NCBI GenBank assembly: GCA_963920705.1 | Contig: OY987225.1 | Location: forward strand, 32,775,458-32,839,457 | Direction of reading: 5' to 3' | DNA from: Odiellus spinosus | Taxonomy: Eukaryota; Arthropoda; Arachnida; Opiliones; Phalangiidae | DNA length: 64,000 bases | In this document: piece by piece, positions 57,501-64,000 of the stretch | How the letters are laid out: every line of letters starts with the position of its first letter | Numbering within the stretch: the first letter of the stretch is position 1 | Notes under the pieces: model-generated | The model's database searches: none | Told to the model about the DNA's origin: nothing | Seen by the model: only the letters and a program-made list of their open reading frames with translations | Translations under genes and position numbers: made by a program

Positions 57501-59554
57501 CAAATATATTAAATAAAATTTAAGCCTAAAAGCTTGGTTTTATTGTTATATTTAAAAAAGCTTAAAACTTGTTTATCTTAGGATAATCCCAATATCCATT
57601 TTAACTATTATCTGAATTCACAAATTCTATTTTATTAGTCACAAACAATTAGAGGAGGGTTATATAACTCCTGGTTTAGCTTTTCATCTTTATCAAGGCA
57701 GGTGTCCATTGTCAATAGGTTTTAACAGAAATTGGGAATCAAAACAATGTTCCTAGGAGGTTAGGCTTAGCGACGATAAGGGTATAGGGCTGGATAAATA
57801 GGATTTAGAGATAGAGGAGTGAAGGGGGTGGAAGAAACTCTTTAATAAAGCGGGTTCGGGGTTATTATTCATCACGCCAGGGAAGGAGTTACAAGTAGAC
57901 AGTGTAATCCAGACTCGCCCAAAGGCATATAATCCCCTAGCTTATTCTTTCTACCGCTCTACCCGGAAGAAACATTTTTTTTTCTTTCTAAAACACCCTA
58001 TACCACGAAATATAGCTAAGCCTAATTTTTTTAAAGGTTCTCTGTCATACATATAAATATTAAAATATATAACCCGACCTTGGTAAAGACGGAATTTAAA
58101 GTAAATTTATTCCATTTAGATTGATCACCAATTCTAGATACCGGAATAATTAATAAAAATTATATTAAAAATATAATTTATGGGAGATTAATTATAATTA
58201 ATTCATATATAATTTTTAAAAACAGTCGAACTTTAAAGTTCTTATTTAAGACTAAGAGGGTTGGTTAAACAAATAAAACCTCGAGCGTGTTTGCGGTCCT
58301 TTTTGAGTACCTGATTTTAGGATTTTCAAGAGATTTTGAAATGATTTTAAGATTTCGTTGGATTAAGTACTTTTACGAAAAAGACCGCGCGAAAGAGACT
58401 TTAATACTGGTGCAAGAACGCGCGAGAATGAACTGTATGCTCTATATAATAGCGAAATCACGTGACCATAGTGATGACGTAGTATTGCGGGGAATTTTAA
58501 TTTTAAAAATTTCGAAAATGGTGATTATAAAATCTGTATTTTTACTGTCGCTGTAAATTTTGTTCTATGACATATGTATATATATTTTGAATCGTTTTTT
58601 AACGATCTTTCCGAAAATATGACTCAATTTACATTTGGAGTTAATAAAAAACCGTGTCAGCCTCACTTTATGGAAAAATAAAAACTATATTTAAAACTTT
58701 TTTTATGTAAATTCGTGATGTCTTTAAAATTACACTATGTTTTATCTTTAAATGTAAACCACATCTTATTAATGATAATGATATTCGAAGCTGGTTACCA
58801 AGCGTGAAAACATAATAATTGAAGCAGAAATAGTATCAGAAAACCTTAAGATGAATTTTAAATATAAAATTGACATACTAAAAATAAATATTGAAAGTCA
58901 ATTTGTGTTTGCAGTACGTACAAAGCTATGTAGGTAATATTTTATCTCTAAGGAAGATAAAATATGGTATTATCTATGTACGTGCTATGAAATTAAATTG
59001 ACTTTGATGAATACTAAATTTAAACGTGATTAATTTTTAATCCTGATATTCTAAATTTCAACAACGTATCTACAATTTTAATAAATGGGATGAATATTTT
59101 GCACAATTCAGAGACATTTCTCGAATATTTTAACTTTAAACACTTCACTCTCCCTTTAAAAGCTGTATTTTTGTTAAGCCTAACATAGCCCTAATTGTTA
59201 CCACAACTGTTACATTTTACCTTTCTCTCTATTCCGTTATTCAACGCTACTTGGATTTTAATTAAATTTTGTTTATTTAAATTTAAAAGAAATTATATTC
59301 TTATATCTAATTGAGATCCAGGAAGTTGTTTAAAATATGTATTTAAATATTTAAAAAAGTTCTTTAATAAGTGAGTGAAAGTTTGTTTATAAATAATGCC
59401 TTAAAGGATTAAAATAGGGCCAATTAAAAATTTGGTTAATTGGTGCATGAGGCTAAAAACCACAGTTAATTGTTCTGGGCAAATTGAAGAAAAGGAAAAA
59501 AACAAACTTTACCTGTAGTATGAGAGCTGACAACAGTAAAATCCTTAGAATCAT
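53219..59554 (-). CDS. ZP-domain transmembrane protein, gene 2 (three coding exons)
   Basis: Coding sequence complement(join(53219..54540, 54785..55256, 59513..59554)), 611 residues; the length 42+472+1322 nt is divisible by three and ends in TGA. Seen: signal peptide MILRILLLSALILQ; short linker at 15-92 with a Gly run and DAWPSGRPDMP; ZP module at about 96-353 with 11 cysteines in the same order as gene 1; acidic Ser/Asp-rich stretch at about 453-470; furin-type site SRKRR ending at residue 497; NQT sequon at about 529; membrane helix at about 554-577; short cytoplasmic tail ending VPVVQ. The ZP module is close to insect cuticular ZP proteins (FSKGHYSDP, CTWYDFYEKAVTFRPF, GPWASEVSGIVKIG, FQCVIQVCRYECP). 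Inferred role: secreted, furin-processed component of apical matrix or cuticle. It is a convergent paralogue of the 35-44 kb gene. Confidence 0.93.
54541..54784 (-). other. ZP gene 2, intron 2 (244 bp)
   Basis: Phase-1 intron with donor GTAAGA and acceptor GTCTTTTCAG. Splicing creates GGT (Gly) and the sequence SSG-LFIENTVIVQYD, which aligns with GSGS-FFENTVIIQYD of the paralogue. The paralogue has no intron here. Confidence 0.9.
54785..55256 (-). CDS. ZP gene 2, exon 2 (linker and first half of ZP-N)
   Basis: 472 nt from acceptor TTTTTCTAG to donor GGTAAGA. It encodes residues 15-171 plus the first base of codon 172 (Gly). The upstream in-frame TAG belongs to the acceptor, so the exon must begin at the AGC codon. 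It carries the first three ZP cysteines (KCEKN, DPACVH, GGCGM). Confidence 0.9.
55953..56218 (+). mobile_element. TTAA element family E, copy 5 (in ZP gene 2 intron)
   Basis: 266 bp with TTAA borders, AGGGAAGGTGAAGAG / CTACACCTTCCCT ends. The left inner arm is mostly deleted, which explains its shortness. Confidence 0.85.
56711..56991 (-). mobile_element. MITE family B, copy 3 (inverted, in ZP gene 2 intron)
   Basis: 281 bp, reverse orientation, ends CAAGGAGGATC.../...GATCCTCCTTG. Perfect 7-bp duplication ATTAGTG (56704-56710 and 56992-56998). It is separated from a family-C element by only about 30 bp. Confidence 0.93.
57023..57338 (+). mobile_element. MITE family C, copy 3 (in ZP gene 2 intron)
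   Basis: 316 bp; perfect 7-bp duplication GTATAAC (57016-57022 and 57339-57345). A minus-strand 89-aa frame inside it is not a gene. Confidence 0.93.
58353..58672 (+). mobile_element. Dispersed family I, copy 4 (in ZP gene 2 intron)
   Basis: Same order of blocks as copy 3, with gcgaaatcacgtgaccatag and terminal gtcagcctcacttta. Borders approximate. Confidence 0.8.
59513..59554 (-). CDS. ZP gene 2, exon 1 (start codon and signal peptide)
   Basis: Fourteen codons, MILRILLLSALILQ, followed at once by donor GTAAAG. The exon ends in phase 0, matching the phase-0 start of the exon at 55256. A hydrophobic signal core directly before a phase-0 donor is the same arrangement as in gene 1, which supports this start. 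A 23-24-bp tandem array begins about 50 bp upstream of the ATG. Confidence 0.85.
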
Positions 59555-59602
59555 GGCACTTGAAGAAATTTACGGATTCAACCTGTTTAAAAAAGATTTA
59601 GG

Positions 59603-59820
59603 GTTAAAAATTAGGCTTAAGATGTTTTTAAAATTAGGCTTAAGATGTTTTTTAAAATTAGGCTTAAGATGTTTTTTAAAATTAGGCTTAAGATGCTTTT
59701 AAAAGTAGGCTTAAGATGTTTTTTAAAAGTAGGCTTAAGACGATTTTTTAAATTAGGCTTAAGATGTATTTAAAAGTAGGCTTAAGATATTTTTAAAATA
59801 GGCTTAAGACCTTTTTAAAT
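59603..59820. repeat. 23-24-bp tandem array upstream of ZP gene 2 (9 units)
   Basis: Nine units containing TAGGCTTAAGA(T/C)G followed by a T run and AAA(A/G)T. It starts about 50 bp from the ATG of gene 2 on its 5' side, so it is likely 5' UTR or core-promoter-proximal sequence. The partly open frame through it has no coding value. Confidence 0.9.
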
Positions 59821-61582
59821 ATAATTAGCTAAATCAAACCTCGCGCTTACTCACATAGCATCAAAATAACTTTTCACGCGCCAATTTATTAAGGCACCTT
59901 TTTTTGGCGCGAACGCTCTGGTCCGATTCCTTCAATGATTTGGCGGGAAATATTTTGTATATTTTGATCGTAAAGATTTAGCGGTTTAATATTAAAGGAA
60001 TGTTTCCCGGCATAATTTTTGTTTCGAGAAAGAAATTCCAGTTTTTCTTTTATTAGGCGGTCGAGGCCGCGGGTTTTAGCAATGTCAAGGTTGTTTGGGT
60101 GGTTTTTAAAAGGAAGAACTAAATATTAAAAAAAAAAAAAATCTTCGATCAAAAACGTGAGACTAATTTTTTATTATTATAAGATGAAAAAGATGCCTTT
60201 TAACGTTAGTTTCATTTAAAGGATTGTTTTGACATAAAAATAGTTTAGATTTGTATCTTTGATTAAAATTTCAAAATTATGTAATCACGTAAGAATCATT
60301 AACGGGGTAAACTGTGATTCAAAGGGTCGGGGATTAAGGGGGTAATTGCCCCGTTTGCCCCTTTGCGGGCGCCCATGAATTTCAGTAATTATTAATACTA
60401 ATTATTATATTATTATGGCACCTAATTAATTGATTAATTAGTATTAATAAAACTTTATTATTATCATTACTAAGATATATTTTAACTTAATGATATTGAT
60501 AGAAATTACAGGGCTCGCAAAATATTTTGAAATAAAATAATATATTGTTACAATTATTAATATTCATAATCCTTTCCTAGATTATATACGAAAAGTTTAA
60601 TTTCCCTGACCTTTGAACCTTTTTTTTAAATTGAGTGACCTTTTGGGGACCATTTTAAAATTTCCTTACTTTTCCAGGTCGTGTCTACGAACCTTGGAAA
60701 ATTACAAAAGGATGGCTCCATTCTCCCTTTAAATATTAATTATCTTAGAATAAGGTCTTGAAATATTTTGAGAAACGGTTACTAGATATGGCACAACTAT
60801 ATCTAATTCGAGATTTAACATAAATTCGTCTTAAAGTATCATTACAATTACCGCCGTTGTATGTCGAATATGTCATTAAAAAACGCTTTTGTTTCTGGGT
60901 CTCCATATCAAAAATATTAAATGTCGCGTTTCTTTAAAAGGGTTAAGTTTAAAATTAGTTCATTAACCCTATTAATTATTTCAGCTAGTAATAAAATAAT
61001 AATTAAAATTTAAACTTAAAAAAGCTTAGTTTTATTTATTTTCTTCGAATTTTAATTGTGAATTTATTTTATTTCTGAGAAAAATTAATTTTACTATCCA
61101 ATGGTTTAAGTTTTAATACGATTAACTTGTTAATAAATAAAGTTTATCTTCTTATAAATCCATTTAACTAATATTTGAATATAAAAATTGCTATTTTTCA
61201 AACACAAATATTCCAAATATTAAATTTTTTTAAAAAATATGAATAGCAGAACAGATTGCAAGCATTATTTGAAATATTAATACTGCCGTCCTCTGTTAAT
61301 ATTATATTAAATTACAATCTTAAAATGAGTTTAAATTCCCATTGAAAAACTCGTTTTTCAATTGGAATTGAGATCCCATTTCAAAGTCGTAACTTAAATA
61401 TATACCAGATTGAATTTGCAAAATTTTTGTATTGAAGGTGTCAAGTCCAGAAATTGAAATAAATGGGGTTATAGAAGAAAATAAGTTAAAACAGGATCCG
61501 GAAAAAAAATAAAAAAAAAAAAATAATAATAATAAAAAGAAATAAGCTTGACCTAATGACGAAGTGGCGAGTCAGATACAAG

Positions 61583-61618
<36 letters not shown>

Positions 61619-62356
61619 GAGAACATGAATTTGGGCCAATGTCGATTAAGTTATAGGAATTAGTATTATTATACAGACGGTCCAACAAGAATCACTCGTT
61701 AATTTTAGTTATATTAGTTATATTTGACGATTAAAAAATTCATTTAAAATATATTTCACAGTCCCTTTGTTAAAATGTTATAATAATATTTTCTTTGATA
61801 TTTTTTTCATACCGTAAATAATATTTTTCGACCTACAATTGATACGTTACCGGCATATCTAAGGGTTAATTTCAATAGTTTATTAGTTTATTAATATATG
61901 ACGTCATACAATTATATACCTGATATCCTTGTTTAACTGAATTTCAAAATGCTGTTTATGGGGCAAAAAAAAAAAGTGTGATGATGATAAGCGTGTGTTT
62001 GTTTGGATATATACGTTTAAAGACCACCCGTATCTATGTATTCGTCGCACTCAAATACCTTAATACGCTAACAAAAGCCATAAGCATCAAAGATCAGAAT
62101 ATATATATATATCTGTAGTTTCAACCAGAACCTAGGGCCTACTACTTAAAAACGGGATTTGTCAGATAATACAAGTCGGGTATAACAAAAAAAAATGCAT
62201 TAAAGATAAAGTCTCATTAACATACGCGATATTAGATATAAAATATATAAATCTCTACGTTACGTTTGTCTGTCTGTTTGTGGGGAACGCTAAAACGTAC
62301 ACGCGAAGCTAGATCCGTTATGATAAACTTCGTTGCAAACTCCGGTTGAATATGAG
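59821..62356. other. Upstream flank of ZP gene 2 and beyond
   Basis: Includes tttttggcgcgaa and tttggcgggaaat within 400 bp of the gene 2 start (59908, 59938). Also a dispersed ttccctgacc..ttccttacttttcc repeat (60600-60690) with a D-like cattctccctttaa end at 60720, then A-rich tracts. No gene. Confidence 0.5.
61583..61616 (+). repeat. Homopolymer A run (34)
   Basis: Uninterrupted A run next to other A-rich tracts (61501-61545). No retroposed gene body or target duplication was recognised on its 5' side. Confidence 0.95.
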
Positions 62357-62535
62357 TTTTTCAAATCACGCGCCGAGTTTGAATTTTATTTTTTTCCCGC
62401 GGTTTTATCTTATTATAGCGAGACTCGGGGGTCACGTGCATTTTATTTCAAATCACGCGCCAAATTTTAATTTTATTTTTTCCAGCGGTTTTATCGTATT
62501 ATCGCGAGACTTATGTCACGCGCTTTTTATTTCAA
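62357..62535 (+). repeat. Two-unit direct repeat, about 95 bp
   Basis: ttcaaatcacgcgcc, aattttattttttcc and gcggttttatc(t/g)tattat.gcgagact occur twice in tandem, with a partial third start (ttatttcaaat). The GC-rich words stand out from the flanks. Confidence 0.65.
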
Positions 62536-64000
62536 ATTATTTCAAATATCGATTAAGCCTAACGCGAGGCCTAAGCCTAATTTAATTATTATTATGTTTT
62601 GGAGATTAGATTTAGGGAATTTAACAAAAAATAACTGAAATTTCAGTGATTTTAATATATATTAAGTGAAAGATTATACCACATAACTAATTTAAAAATC
62701 GTTAATTTTCACAATCTCAATTTTGATGAGACTCTCTATTAGAATTGGAAAACTTAATACCACCGGGCATACGAGAGAAACAACACCTAATTCTTGAGTT
62801 ACGGTTTATGGAAACGGCTTTAGGGCAAAATATTGAATGTATGTTAAAAGTTATATTCAGCCATTGTGTTAATATTTATGGTTTATCCTTAGCGTGTTTA
62901 TTAAAATGCATCTTTTTAAATAGACTTATGGGTTAATGTTCATTGGATATCTTTAATGATATATTAATTTGTGGTTATGGTATCAGTTTCAAATATCAAT
63001 CTTTAAAAATAATAAACCATTCTTAATATTAGAGAGGTTAAGTTTAAATAGATAATTAAAATTAATTATAGATTAAAAATTAAAAATATGTCTTGGTTAA
63101 AGATATTAAATTAAATTAAAGATGGTAATCTCCACTAATTCGTGATCTTTAAATTTACAGAAGAGGAAAAGCTCTTCCGATATCAATGTCCTAATTGTTA
63201 CGAGAGATATCTAAATAGGGTAGGAAGGGGGTGGGTTTTGTAGATGACACTATTTAAAATTGTCACGAATCGTCACGGGTACGAGCTTTAATAGCGTATC
63301 GCGTGTATCAGGAAAAAAAAAAATCATATCAAAATCTTAATCAAAAATTTTCAAATGGTGTAATAAAAAAATCAATGGTCGCTTGATCGATTCCTCCGGG
63401 CGAGTTACATAAAGATAACGCGGATAATTTTAAAGAGGGGAAATAAAGTGTTTAGGAAAATCGGAAATTAGGTTTCCAATCGAAGCCATCTAGGCGGATA
63501 ATCTAAGATTATTAGCACTGGACACATATCTTAATATAACATAATCTTACGTTAGAGTCCACTAGCTTGGACAGACAGAGGTATACTTAGAAAATTATAT
63601 ATTTTTAATTTTAGAATTAAAACAAAATAGGAATTTCAGTAATTATAATTATTCTATTATTAAAGTTAAAAAAATCGCTAAAATTTTATTTTATCATAGT
63701 AATAAAACGCCATAATCAAAATTTTATATCTCTGCCAGTTCTTAAGAAACTTCAAAAATGAAAACTTAATGATTTAATAGCACAAATGTCAGGGGAAAAT
63801 AAACCTAATTTCGTACAATATGTACTCGAAATTTTAAGATTTAACCTAGAATTAAAACAAATAAGTCTTTCATATTGTAAATAAGAATATTCACGCACGA
63901 ATAAGATTCTATAAATTATATAAAAAAGAAAACAAAAGCTGTTTTGGCGCTAAAAAGAACTCGTCATTCTACACTTCTTTAACTCTTTAATGTCTTCTCA
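62536..64000. other. AT-rich right edge
   Basis: No supported gene, repeat family or RNA. A 63-aa plus-strand frame at 62745-62936 has no recognisable feature. Confidence 0.5.

Larger units (their letters stand above)
55257..59512 (-). other. ZP gene 2, intron 1 (4.3 kb)
   Basis: Donor GTAAAG at 59512; acceptor TTTTTCTAG ends at 55257. It hosts four mobile elements: family E at 55953-56218, family B at 56711-56991, family C at 57023-57338 and family I at about 58353-58672. A TAGGCTTAGCG word recurs at about 56680 and 57765. The remaining sequence is AT-rich and shows no coding exon. An H-family-like fragment (taaattaccg..gcgtaatttacc) lies near 55336-55370. Confidence 0.8.

Noticed and set aside
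61583..61616. Poly-A tail of a retroposed gene
   Set aside because: No recognisable coding or LINE/SINE body precedes it and no flanking duplication was found; treated as simple sequence.

Overview
This is a strongly AT-rich animal nuclear window, most likely from an arthropod. It has two spliced genes for membrane-anchored zona pellucida (ZP) domain proteins of the insect dusky-like / neyo / cypher kind (apical matrix and cuticle organisers), large introns with canonical GT..AG borders, dense short non-autonomous DNA transposons and several homogenised minisatellites. No bacterial features, rRNA, complete tRNA gene, CRISPR array or transposase gene was seen. Species cannot be decided from the sequence.

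Layout. 1-34.3 kb is gene-poor and built largely of MITE-like elements: two TTAA-flanked families (D and E), three families with CA..TG ends and 7-bp target duplications (A, B, C), a dispersed family I containing CACGTG, an atcgat-rich family F, a family H, a nearly perfect mariner-type hairpin and a hAT-type element nested in an E element. Four exact copies of the last 18 nt of tRNA-Phe including CCA lie in two pairs around family-A insertions.

35.1-44.0 kb holds ZP gene 1 on the plus strand. A 15-codon exon at 35171-35215 is joined over a 6.8-kb intron to a 2-kb exon at 41995-44019, giving 689 residues. 53.2-59.6 kb holds ZP gene 2 on the minus strand, with exons 59554-59513, 55256-54785 and 54540-53219, giving 611 residues. 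The two genes are convergent paralogues: each has a signal-peptide exon ending in phase 0, a large first intron, the same 11-cysteine ZP module, a dibasic/furin-type site and one C-terminal membrane helix. Gene 2 has an extra 244-bp intron inside the ZP domain, and the two differ greatly in their N-terminal low-complexity region. Both proteins should enter the secretory pathway, be cleaved after the ZP module and contribute to apical extracellular matrix.

A tandem array sits just upstream of each start codon: a 30-bp array before gene 1, in which nearly every unit carries an ATCAAAG (TCF/LEF-type) word, and a 23-24-bp array before gene 2. Other arrays lie in the gene 1 intron (30 bp and 33 bp) and between the genes (39 bp). 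Most apparent ORFs in the window are artefacts of these arrays and of the MITEs.
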